Assembly (NCBI RefSeq): GCF_030812335.1
Contig: NZ_JAUSSN010000005.1
Span: 1-64,000 of the forward strand
Source of the DNA: Pseudarthrobacter oxydans
GTDB taxonomy: Bacteria; Actinomycetota; Actinomycetes; Actinomycetales; Micrococcaceae
DNA length: 64,000 bases
Direction of reading: 5' to 3'
Shown here: positions 33,435 through 41,129 of the stretch, piece by piece
Position numbering within the stretch: the stretch's first letter is position 1
Layout: each line of letters opens with the position of its first letter
Translations under genes and position numbers: made by a program
The notes under the pieces: model-generated
The model's input: the letters and a program-made list of their open reading frames with translations, nothing else
Told to the model about the DNA's origin: nothing
Database searches by the model: none

Positions 33435-34214
33435 ATGAGAGAGCAGTACACAAACATTCTGGTGGAGCGCCGTGGCCGCGTGGGGCTCGTGACGCTCAAC
33501 CGGCCCGAGGCGCTGAACGCCCTCAACAAGGCCACCATGGACGAACTCGTGGCCGCCGTGTCGGCCATGGACGCCGACCCCGAGGTGGGGGCGGTCGTGC
33601 TGACCGGCTCCGCCAAGGCCTTCGCGGCCGGGGCGGACATCAAGGAAATGCAGTCCAAGGGCTACATGGACATGTACGCGGCGGACTGGTTCCGCGGCTG
33701 GGAGGACTTCACCCGGCTGCGCATCCCGGTGGTCGCGGCCGTGTCCGGCTTCGCCCTGGGCGGCGGCTGTGAACTCGCGATGATGTGCGATTTCATCATT
33801 GCCGGGGACAACGCCAAGTTCGGCCAGCCGGAAATCAACCTGGGCGTGCTCCCCGGCATGGGCGGCTCGCAGCGCCTCACCCGGGCGGTGGGCAAATCCA
33901 AGGCGATGGACATGATCCTGACCGGACGCTTCATGGACGCCGAGGAAGCCGAACGCGCCGGCCTCGTGTCCCGTGTCGTGCCGGCCGCCGACGTCGTGGA
34001 CGAGGCCCTGAAGGCCGCCGCGGTGATCGCCTCCAAGTCCAAGCCGGTGACGATGGTGGCCAAGGAGGCCGTCAACACCGCGTTCGAGACCGGGCTGGCC
34101 CAAGGGGTGCTGTTTGAACGGCGGGTGTTCCACTCGCTGTTCGCCACCGAGGACCAGAAGGAAGGCATGGCGGCCTTCGCCGAGAAGCGCCAGCCGGACT
34201 TCACGCACCGTTAG
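33435..34214 (+). CDS. Enoyl-CoA hydratase
   Basis: 259 residues, full-length crotonase. AAGADIKEM forms the first oxyanion segment and [19 protein letters not shown] the second; catalytic glutamates lie in GCELAM and [13 protein letters not shown]. It would hydrate methacrylyl-CoA to 3-hydroxyisobutyryl-CoA in the valine pathway and may also serve general beta-oxidation. It lies 60 bp after mmsB, behind AAGGGGA. It converges with the P450 gene, the two stops being 14 bp apart. Confidence 0.93.
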   Translation: MREQYTNILVERRGRVGLVTLNRPEALNALNKATMDELVAAVSAMDADPEVGAVVLTGSAKAFAAGADIKEMQSKGYMDMYAADWFRGWEDFTRLRIPVVAAVSGFALGGGCELAMMCDFIIAGDNAKFGQPEINLGVLPGMGGSQRLTRAVGKSKAMDMILTGRFMDAEEAERAGLVSRVVPAADVVDEALKAAAVIASKSKPVTMVAKEAVNTAFETGLAQGVLFERRVFHSLFATEDQKEGMAAFAEKRQPDFTHR

Positions 34215-34228
34215 ACCACACGGCGTCA

Positions 34229-37200
34229 TCAGGTGAAGATGTCGGCCACGTACCTGCTGTGGGTGCGTTCCACCTCATCCATCCATGCCTCGGCCTCCGC
34301 CTTTGAGGCGCCGGTCGCCTCCTGGTAGATCAGCGCGCACGTAGCGCGGACCTTCGGCGCCATGTGCCTGCCATCGCCGCAGACGTAGACAGTGGCGCCC
34401 TGCCTGACCAGCTCGACGACGTCGGCCCGGTCTGCCCACAGCCGGTCGTGGACGTACTTCACGCCGTCCACGGGTGCGGCGGAGAAGGCCGGCCGGAGGT
34501 CCAGGTTGGCTTGGTCTGCCCACGAAGCAAGTTCCGCGTGGTAAAGGAAATCGGTGTCCGGGGCCCGGCAGCCGAAGAACAGTAGGGCGGGCGCCGGAGT
34601 CGTGTCTTCGGCCTCGGCCCGCAACGCCCGGTCCTGCACGAATCCGCGGAAGGGTGCCAGCCCGGTTCCTGCACAGACCATGATGAGCGGGACCGCCAAG
34701 GACGGTGGCGGGTGGAAGGCCGCATTCGAAGCGCGGACAGTGACTGCGACTCTTGACCCGGGCCTGGCCTGGGCGAGGAAGGTCGAAGAGGCGCCTTCGA
34801 AGACGCCGCGTCCGGACCAGGCCGGCGCCTGGATGACGGTGAAGGTCAGGGTCGCGTGGGCGGGGCTCCAGAGCGGGGACGAGGAAATGGAGTACCGCCG
34901 AGGGGTCAGCTGGGTCAGCAGTTGCAGGAACGAGGTGAACGATAGCTGGCATGACGGGTGCGTTTCCAGCAGATCCAGGACAGAGACGCGCTTGTCGAGG
35001 ATCTCGGCCGCATAGCGCTCGCGGTTCTTCGCCAGGGCCTGAAGTTCCCCGCGCTGTGCCGGATCCGTTGCAACATCAGCCAGGTCCTCCAGCTGGGGGC
35101 GTGTGGCAGGAACCGCGAGCTCGACATAACTGCTCAGCAGTTCGCCAACAGCCACGGGCGCGCCGGTGGGAAGGAACGTATTTCCCCGCTCCATGCTCAA
35201 CTGGACGTGCGAGTCGTAGTCGAGGTTGAAGCGGGCCAAGGCGCGCTGGACGAGTGCGCTGGGGTTCAGCGGCAGGACAGCCAGATAGTCCCCGGTCCGG
35301 TAGGTCATCCCTTCGGGCAGGGCGATCTCGACATGCCGTTTGGACCGGGCGCCGGGCTTGGCCAGATCGACCAGTTCCCGGTTCGCGACGACGGTACCGA
35401 GGGACAGCCCATTCTGGCGCAGCAACGGGTCCCGGACGTTGCCGACGAACTGAAGTTCAAGCTGGGGCTGCGCGGCCGGGGTGCTGGTCTTCTGCCCGAG
35501 GGCGGCGTCGACGGCGGGCCAGAACCCCGCGTACCACTCTTCAAAGTTGCCGAAGAAATCGCCCCGGGCGTTGGCTTCGCCCCGGACATAGATCCGTGTG
35601 GCGCCGGCAGCCTCGAGCCGTGCGTCGATGGCCTTGGGCACCTCCTGGTACGTTCGCGCCCAGTCCTTGTTGCCGTTGCCGAAGACCGTGTACCGCACTC
35701 CGGCGAGGCCGCCCGGCTGCAGGCCCTCCGTCCAGGCCACGAATTTTCGGGCGTTGTCCGGTGGCTGTCCCTCGTAGGAGGATGTCACGATCGTGACGAG
35801 CCCCTCCGCCGGCAGTCCGGCAGCCGCCTCGTCGAGCGGAACGAGGGTGGGGCTGTAGCCGCGCCGTCCGGCATCGTTGGCGATACGCTGGGCGAAGTCC
35901 TTGGACGTGCCTGCATTTGAACCGTAGAGCACACGGATCGGGACGCCGTTGGGTGCGGCGGCCGTCGCTGCCGCTTCTACCTGCCGGGCATGTTCGACGG
36001 CGACCTGGAGTCCGGCCGCGATCGTGACCTCCCGCCTGCGCACGTGGATGAAGAGCCCCTCAGGCTTCATCGTCAGCGTGTGCTTGATTTGCAGTTCGTA
36101 GCCCGGGTCCGCCGCCGTGATCTCGAAACGCTGCAGGAGCTTGGCCAGGAAGAGCATGGCCTCCTGCAGGGCAAATCCCCGGCCGATGCAGGAGCGCTGC
36201 CCGTTGCCGAAGGGCTTCCACGCATTGGCGGGGATTTCCGCAGCCCGTTCCGGGGAGAACCGGTCCGGATCGAAGATCTCGGCGTCCTCGCCCCATGCCG
36301 CCTTGTCCCGGTGCAGCAGCGGGATCACAACCAGGATGGGTTGGCCTGCCGGGACCTCGAAGCGGCCGCCGAGCGTCGTGTCCTCATACGGAGCGACGTT
36401 GTACGCCGGGGCGGTGGGCCACAGCCGGAGCGTCTCCTTGAGGATTTGGTCCAGGTACCCCAGTCGGGGCAGGTGCTCGAAGCGGGCGCTTTCAGTGCCG
36501 AGGACCTCGTCCGCCTGGGCGCGCGCCTTGGCCAGGACACCCGGATGGCGGAGCAGCTCGTAGAGCGCAAAGGACAGCAGTCCGCTGGTGGTCTCGTGCC
36601 CGGCCACCAGGAAGGTGACCATCTGATAGCGGACGTTTTCCTCGGACAACCGCTCGCCGGTCACCGGGTCCGCCGCATTGAGCATGGTGTCCAGGATGTC
36701 TTCGCTTCCGGCCGGACTCGGGTGGCGCCGACGGTCGCTGATAATCTGGTCGGCGACCTCGAACAGCAGGGCAGTGTCTTCCTCGAACTGGTGTCGTCTC
36801 CGCAGCATGATTTTGTTCTGGACCGGGAGCCTGCGCGCCCGATCCCCGGATTCGACCAGGGCTCGGACCATGGACCCGACGAAGGGATGCATCTCCTCCC
36901 GGTAAAGGCTGTTAAAACGGTAGCTGAACGAGCACAGGGCTATCGTGTCCAGGGTCAGCCGGGTGGTGTTGTCGGGAACGTCGATCCGGGCCGTGGGGCC
37001 GAGCCTCTCCCACTTGAGGAGCAGCTGCTCGGCGATGTCGTCCATACCGCTGAACATCCGCTTCAACGCGGCAGGCCCGAACGCCGGCATCAGGATCCGG
37101 TGCGCCTTTTGCCAGTTTGGTTCCTCCGTTCTTGCGGTGAATAGGCCGTCGCCGGTGAAATCCCGTACTTGTCGAAGGGAAACTCCCAGCACTTTGCCGA

Positions 37201-37408
37201 AACGGGACTCGTCGCACACTTCGTTGACGAGCTGCTGGGAGGAGATGGCGATGACGCTGCGGTTGAAGAACTGAATGCGCACAATGGGGCCGTACCGCTC
37301 GGCCACCTCGACTATGCCAAAGATTCCCTTGCTGGAGTCAATGTCGGGAAGGTTGCCCACCACCGGCTTCGGGGGAGGCTGCGGTATGGGGAGGCTGGGC
37401 GAAGTCAT
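34229..37408 (-). CDS. Self-sufficient cytochrome P450-NADPH reductase fusion (CYP102)
   Basis: 1059 residues, close to the 1048 of P450 BM3. Heme domain about 1-470: Phe90 in GDGLFTAR (matching BM3 Phe87), I-helix AGHETT (269-274), ExxR Glu325/Arg328, and heme ligand Cys407 in FGNGQRSCIG. Then an FMN flavodoxin domain (about 495-640, VLYGSNAGTSKDFAQRI), an FAD domain (RRYSISSSP) and an NADPH domain (MVCAGTGLAPFRGF, VYVCGDGRHMAPKV). It should hydroxylate or epoxidise fatty acids with electrons from NADPH in one polypeptide. The BM3 carboxylate anchor Arg47 is kept (Arg50) but Tyr51 is Ala54 in my alignment from memory. ATG follows CAGGAGGGG. No BM3R1-like repressor is adjacent. Confidence 0.95.
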   Translation of the reverse strand: MTSPSLPIPQPPPKPVVGNLPDIDSSKGIFGIVEVAERYGPIVRIQFFNRSVIAISSQQLVNEVCDESRFGKVLGVSLRQVRDFTGDGLFTARTEEPNWQKAHRILMPAFGPAALKRMFSGMDDIAEQLLLKWERLGPTARIDVPDNTTRLTLDTIALCSFSYRFNSLYREEMHPFVGSMVRALVESGDRARRLPVQNKIMLRRRHQFEEDTALLFEVADQIISDRRRHPSPAGSEDILDTMLNAADPVTGERLSEENVRYQMVTFLVAGHETTSGLLSFALYELLRHPGVLAKARAQADEVLGTESARFEHLPRLGYLDQILKETLRLWPTAPAYNVAPYEDTTLGGRFEVPAGQPILVVIPLLHRDKAAWGEDAEIFDPDRFSPERAAEIPANAWKPFGNGQRSCIGRGFALQEAMLFLAKLLQRFEITAADPGYELQIKHTLTMKPEGLFIHVRRREVTIAAGLQVAVEHARQVEAAATAAAPNGVPIRVLYGSNAGTSKDFAQRIANDAGRRGYSPTLVPLDEAAAGLPAEGLVTIVTSSYEGQPPDNARKFVAWTEGLQPGGLAGVRYTVFGNGNKDWARTYQEVPKAIDARLEAAGATRIYVRGEANARGDFFGNFEEWYAGFWPAVDAALGQKTSTPAAQPQLELQFVGNVRDPLLRQNGLSLGTVVANRELVDLAKPGARSKRHVEIALPEGMTYRTGDYLAVLPLNPSALVQRALARFNLDYDSHVQLSMERGNTFLPTGAPVAVGELLSSYVELAVPATRPQLEDLADVATDPAQRGELQALAKNRERYAAEILDKRVSVLDLLETHPSCQLSFTSFLQLLTQLTPRRYSISSSPLWSPAHATLTFTVIQAPAWSGRGVFEGASSTFLAQARPGSRVAVTVRASNAAFHPPPSLAVPLIMVCAGTGLAPFRGFVQDRALRAEAEDTTPAPALLFFGCRAPDTDFLYHAELASWADQANLDLRPAFSAAPVDGVKYVHDRLWADRADVVELVRQGATVYVCGDGRHMAPKVRATCALIYQEATGASKAEAEAWMDEVERTHSRYVADIFT

Positions 37409-37559
37409 GGCCCCTCCTGGGGGATCGCCAATCGACGCTCTGTGAGCACTAATTGCTGCCTGACCGGACGGCGCTGTCCGGCTTCGAACCACGATACTCC
37501 GGTCAGATTCAGGGCAAAATAGGCTCCGCCGCTTCGGCCCGACGCTGCTGGTTAGGTCA

Positions 37560-37988
37560 TCACGCCGCGCTGATCCCGAACAGGCCGATGATGAGGGCCA
37601 TCACCATGAGGGTCACGAGTTCGTGCGCGCAGTTCAGCACCGTCAGTCCGGCCGGGCGGCCCTCGAAGGCGTCGTGGGTGATGAAGCGCGCCGCCGTGAA
37701 CCCCGCCCACAGGATCAGGGCCGTGACCAGGGTGTTGGCCAGGAAATCCCCGCCGTAGAAGTGCTGCGAGATGGCGGCGGCCCCGGCCAGCACCAGGGCG
37801 CTGACGAAGCTGACGACGAGGGTGATCAGGATCGGTTTGACGGCGTCCTTGGCGTCCCCGCTCGGGGTGACCTTGGCGACGCGCATCCAGTAGTTGCCGA
37901 ACACCTTCGGTGTGTACCAGACGGACCCCACCACCATGCTGGACAGGGTGGCCAGCAGTACCGCCCAGATGTTGATCTCCGGGATCAT
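37560..37988 (-). CDS. DUF1761 family membrane protein
   Basis: 142 residues with four predicted transmembrane helices. The N-terminal INIWAVLLATLSSMVVGSVWYTPKVFGNYW and the later GFTAARFITHDAFEGRPAGLTVLNCAHEL are characteristic of DUF1761. Function unknown. It lies alone upstream (in its own orientation) of the P450 gene, with about 150 bp between, and is divergent from the MHS permease. Confidence 0.88.
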   Translation of the reverse strand: MIPEINIWAVLLATLSSMVVGSVWYTPKVFGNYWMRVAKVTPSGDAKDAVKPILITLVVSFVSALVLAGAAAISQHFYGGDFLANTLVTALILWAGFTAARFITHDAFEGRPAGLTVLNCAHELVTLMVMALIIGLFGISAA

Positions 37989-38061
37989 GACGCTCCTCAG
38001 GTTCAGAATTGGTTTCTTCCCGAAGTCTAGGGGACCGCCCGGGTGGTCCCGCGCTTTTCGG

Positions 38062-38085
38062 AACTACCTCTTTTGGGAGGTAGTT
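38062..38085. promoter_or_regulatory. Inverted repeat before the MHS permease, possible operator
   Basis: AACTACCTC and its exact complement GAGGTAGTT are separated by 6 bases (TTTTGG), giving a 24-bp dyad 76 bp before the permease start codon and about 75 bp before the DUF1761 start. The form suits a dimeric regulator; the GAF-LuxR protein at 39654-40508 is a candidate. It could also form an RNA hairpin in the leader. Confidence 0.6.
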
Positions 38086-38160
38086 GGATGTCCACGCTTT
38101 TCGCTACGGTGAGCTAAGTCACAAAGCCGCGCATCGAGGCTGACATCAAAGGAGATTGCC

Positions 38161-39558
38161 ATGACTTCAGTTTCACCAACTTCGCCGGCCGGGCTGCAAG
38201 CGCCGCCCAGTAAGAAGACGCTGCGCAAGGTTGCCTTCGCCAGCGCCGCCGGAACCACCATCGAGTTCTACGACTTCTTCATCTACGGCACCGCCGCCGC
38301 CCTGGTGTTCCCGGTCGTGTTCTTCCCGGCCCTGGGTGCCGCCGCCGGCACCATTGCCTCCTTCGGCACGTTTGCCGTCGCCTTCTTCGCCCGTCCCGTC
38401 GGCGCCATCATCTTCGGCCACTTCGGAGACCGGATCGGCCGGAAGAAAACCCTCATCACCACGCTGCTCATGATGGGTATCGCCACCGTGATGATCGGCC
38501 TGATACCTGACGCCAACACCATCGGCGTGGCCGCCCCCATCCTGCTGGTCGTGCTCCGCTTCGTGCAGGGACTCGCCGTTGGCGGCGAATGGGCCGGCGC
38601 CACGCTCCTCGTGGCCGAATACGCCCCCAAGGGCAAGCGCGGGCTTTTCGGCTCCTTCCCGCAGATGGGCCCGTCCGTTGCCTTCGCCCTGGCCAGCGGC
38701 ACGTTCCTCATTACCAACCTCACACTCGGGGACAAGTCCGACGCCTTCATCACCATCGGCTGGCGGGTGCCGTTCATCCTCAGCGCCGTGCTGGTTCTCG
38801 TGGGCCTGTGGGTCCGGCTGAGCATCGAGGAGACCCCGGTCTTCAAGAACGCCGCCAAGGTTACGCATACCAGCACCAAGCTGCCCATCCTCGAATCCGT
38901 CAAGCGCCAGCCGCGCGAAATCCTCCTCGCCGGCGGCTCCCTGACGCTGCTGTTTGCCTTCTTCTACATTGGCACCGCCTACCTCACCAGCTTTGCCACG
39001 AGCCCCACAGGCATGGGACTGAGCCGGGTGGAAGTGCTGAGCACGGGCATGGTCTCCTCCCTGTTTGTCGCCGCCGCCACCCTGGCCTCCGGCGTCCTCT
39101 CGGACCGCTTCGGCCGCAAGAAGGTCATTGCCACCTCCTGCATCCTCGCCGTGCCGTGGTCGCTCATGCTGTTCCCGATCCTCAGCGCGAACACCGTCTT
39201 CGCCTTTGGTCTCGGCCTCACCGTCACCCTGGTGATCTTCGCCATCGCCTATGGCCCTGCCGGGGCACTGCTGCCGGAGCTCTTTGAGACCCGCTACCGC
39301 TACACCGGCGCCGGTATGGGCTACAACCTGGCCGGCGTCGTCGGCGGAGGCATTGTCCCTCTCGTGGCGGCGCAGCTCGCCGTTACGTCCGGTGCGTGGT
39401 CCATCGGGGTCCTGCTCGCCGGGATCGGCGTGTTCAGCGTGCTCTGCACCCTGGCCCTGCCCAACCGCGAAAAGCAGGGGCTGGACGACGGCGGTCCGCA
39501 CGCCTCCTCGAAGCATGTGGACGACGCAGCATTTGTCGGGCCCGTCGCCGGTCCCTAG
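38161..39558 (+). CDS. MHS family major facilitator permease
   Basis: 465 residues with twelve predicted helices. The MHS hallmarks are AAGTTIEFYDFFIYGTAAAL at the first helix, FGHFGDRIGRKKTL in the first cytoplasmic loop, and GGEWAGATLLVAEYAPKGKRG in the middle of the first half. Relatives carry metabolites such as shikimate, proline/betaine, citrate or protocatechuate by proton symport. ATG behind AAAGGAG. Convergent with the GAF-LuxR gene through a strong hairpin. Substrate not readable from sequence; aromatic or dicarboxylic acids are plausible. Confidence 0.91.
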   Translation: MTSVSPTSPAGLQAPPSKKTLRKVAFASAAGTTIEFYDFFIYGTAAALVFPVVFFPALGAAAGTIASFGTFAVAFFARPVGAIIFGHFGDRIGRKKTLITTLLMMGIATVMIGLIPDANTIGVAAPILLVVLRFVQGLAVGGEWAGATLLVAEYAPKGKRGLFGSFPQMGPSVAFALASGTFLITNLTLGDKSDAFITIGWRVPFILSAVLVLVGLWVRLSIEETPVFKNAAKVTHTSTKLPILESVKRQPREILLAGGSLTLLFAFFYIGTAYLTSFATSPTGMGLSRVEVLSTGMVSSLFVAAATLASGVLSDRFGRKKVIATSCILAVPWSLMLFPILSANTVFAFGLGLTVTLVIFAIAYGPAGALLPELFETRYRYTGAGMGYNLAGVVGGGIVPLVAAQLAVTSGAWSIGVLLAGIGVFSVLCTLALPNREKQGLDDGGPHASSKHVDDAAFVGPVAGP

Positions 39559-39618
39559 GGGTCTGCGCCGAGACAAATCCAGGCTGCGGTTCCCGGGCGT
39601 GCGGGGATCCGCAGCAAG

Positions 39619-39654
39619 GGGCGGGGCCGCCGGTGAACACCGGCGGCCCCGCCC
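39619..39654. terminator. Bidirectional terminator between permease and regulator
   Basis: A 17-bp, almost entirely G/C inverted repeat (39619-39635 with 39638-39654), its arms meeting over a tight AA centre. It sits between two convergent genes and reaches the stop of the LuxR gene. No T-run, as usual for actinobacterial terminators. Confidence 0.8.
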
Positions 39655-40508
39655 TACGGGATGAGTCCCAGCCGGCGGGCCGCGGACACGGCCTCAAGCC
39701 GGTTGTGCGCGGACAATTTGGACATCGCGTTTTGCAGGTAGCTCTTGACCGTCACCGCTTTCAAGCCGAGGCGTTCAGCGGTTTCCTGGTACGAACAACC
39801 CAGCGCCACCTGCGCCAGCACATCGAGCTCGCGGCGGGCCAGCCGGGCCGTCGGATGGATCCCGACGGCGGACGGCGGCGCCAGATGGCTGCCGATAATG
39901 TCCAGCTGCCGCGCCAAATGAGGATCGGACACCGTGCCGGCGAGGGACCGCAGCTCGGCGTGGGCTTCCCGGACGTGCTCGAGCCAGCTGCGGTCCTGGA
40001 CCAGGGCAGGCGCGGCCCTGGCAGTATCGATGATCGAGACCCGGCGGTCCACCTCGTCCCGGATCCGCAGTTCGGCGGCGATTTCGGCGGCCGCCTCCAT
40101 CGCCTCGCACACTGTATTTTCGCCCAGCGGGGCGCTGTCCCTGCTGGCGATGTACAGCACCGCGCGCGACTGGCCCCGGACCACCACCGGCACGGCCGCC
40201 ATGGACGTCAGGCGTTCCCGCCGGACCGCGAGATCGTATTCGTGGGTGATTCCCTCGGAGGCGATATAGTCCTCGACGAGGAACGGCCGCCGCTGCGTGA
40301 AGACCCGGCCGCCGAGCCCCGTGCCTGGAACCACCTGCATCTGGTGCAGGCTGGACGTGGCGGTGCCCAGGAAATCCGTCAGCTGCAGCAGCTCGCCGCT
40401 GGCCAGTCCGGCGAAGAGCACGGCGGGCCGGAACCTGCCGGAGAGCAGGCGCAGGGAGGCGCGGAGCAGCTCCCGGTCATCGGGGCGGGAATAGGCGTTC
40501 GGCTGCAT
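39654..40508 (-). CDS. GAF-domain LuxR-family transcriptional regulator
   Basis: 284 residues. A GAF-like sensor domain (about 25-150; VVPGTGLGGRVFTQRRPFLVEDYIA is typical of the GAF loop) is joined to a C-terminal LuxR helix-turn-helix (about 218-275; LARRELDVLAQVALGCSYQETAERLGLKAVTVKSYLQNAM). Proteins of this design often control aromatic or organic-acid catabolism in Arthrobacter and relatives. The neighbouring convergent MHS permease is the natural target. ATG at 40508. Confidence 0.88.
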   Translation of the reverse strand: MQPNAYSRPDDRELLRASLRLLSGRFRPAVLFAGLASGELLQLTDFLGTATSSLHQMQVVPGTGLGGRVFTQRRPFLVEDYIASEGITHEYDLAVRRERLTSMAAVPVVVRGQSRAVLYIASRDSAPLGENTVCEAMEAAAEIAAELRIRDEVDRRVSIIDTARAAPALVQDRSWLEHVREAHAELRSLAGTVSDPHLARQLDIIGSHLAPPSAVGIHPTARLARRELDVLAQVALGCSYQETAERLGLKAVTVKSYLQNAMSKLSAHNRLEAVSAARRLGLIP

Positions 40509-40586
40509 GAGTCGTCTCCTGGTGCCGCGGAACCCGCCACTGCGGTGTGACGGGACGTCAGTTCTGTTGGGGCCCTCCGGCCGGGG

Positions 40587-41093
40587 TTAGTCGCTGAAAT
40601 CGCCGGCGTCGCGGCGGAAGGTGCCCAGGATCCGGATCAGCTGGTCGACATCCTGCTCCGCGAAGCCGGACTGGGCGAAGACCTCGGAGTTCAGTGCCGC
40701 CGTCGCCCTTTTAGCCAGCGTACGCCCTTCCTGGGTGAGTTCAATCAGGGTGGTGCGCCCGTCCGTGGGGTGCGGCGAGCGGATCACCAGCCCCGCGCCC
40801 TGCAGCCGGTCGACGGCGTTCGTCACCGAGGTGGGGTGGACCTGCAGCAGCGCGCTCGCCTTGTTCATGGGCAGCGCGCCGCTGCGGGCGAAGCTCAGCA
40901 GGGCGAGCAGTTCGTAGCGGGCGAACGTCAGCCCGAACGGCTTCAGGATGCCCTCGATCCGGGCCAGCAGGATCTGCTGGGTCCGCATGATGGCGGTGAT
41001 GGCCGCCATCGGTGCGGCGACGTCGGACCAGCCGTGCCGTTCCCAGTTCAGCCGGGCGTCGGCGATCGGGTCACGCGGCAGCGGCGTTGCCAC
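40587..41093 (-). CDS. MarR-family transcriptional regulator
   Basis: 168 residues. Winged helix core from about 52 to 140: LTFARYELLALLSFARSGALPMNKASALLQVHPTSVTNAVDRLQGAGLVIRSPHPTDGRTTLIELT, with the wing Asp-Gly-Arg typical of MarR. GTG start at 41093. It lies 36 bp downstream of the acyl-CoA synthetase gene on the same strand, so it may be co-transcribed with it and control that gene and the divergent acyl-CoA dehydrogenase. Ligand unknown, probably an acyl-CoA or aromatic acid. Confidence 0.9.
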   Translation of the reverse strand: MATPLPRDPIADARLNWERHGWSDVAAPMAAITAIMRTQQILLARIEGILKPFGLTFARYELLALLSFARSGALPMNKASALLQVHPTSVTNAVDRLQGAGLVIRSPHPTDGRTTLIELTQEGRTLAKRATAALNSEVFAQSGFAEQDVDQLIRILGTFRRDAGDFSD

Positions 41094-41129
41094 GGCACCC
41101 CCAGCGTCTTGTCCTGAATTTCATACGGT

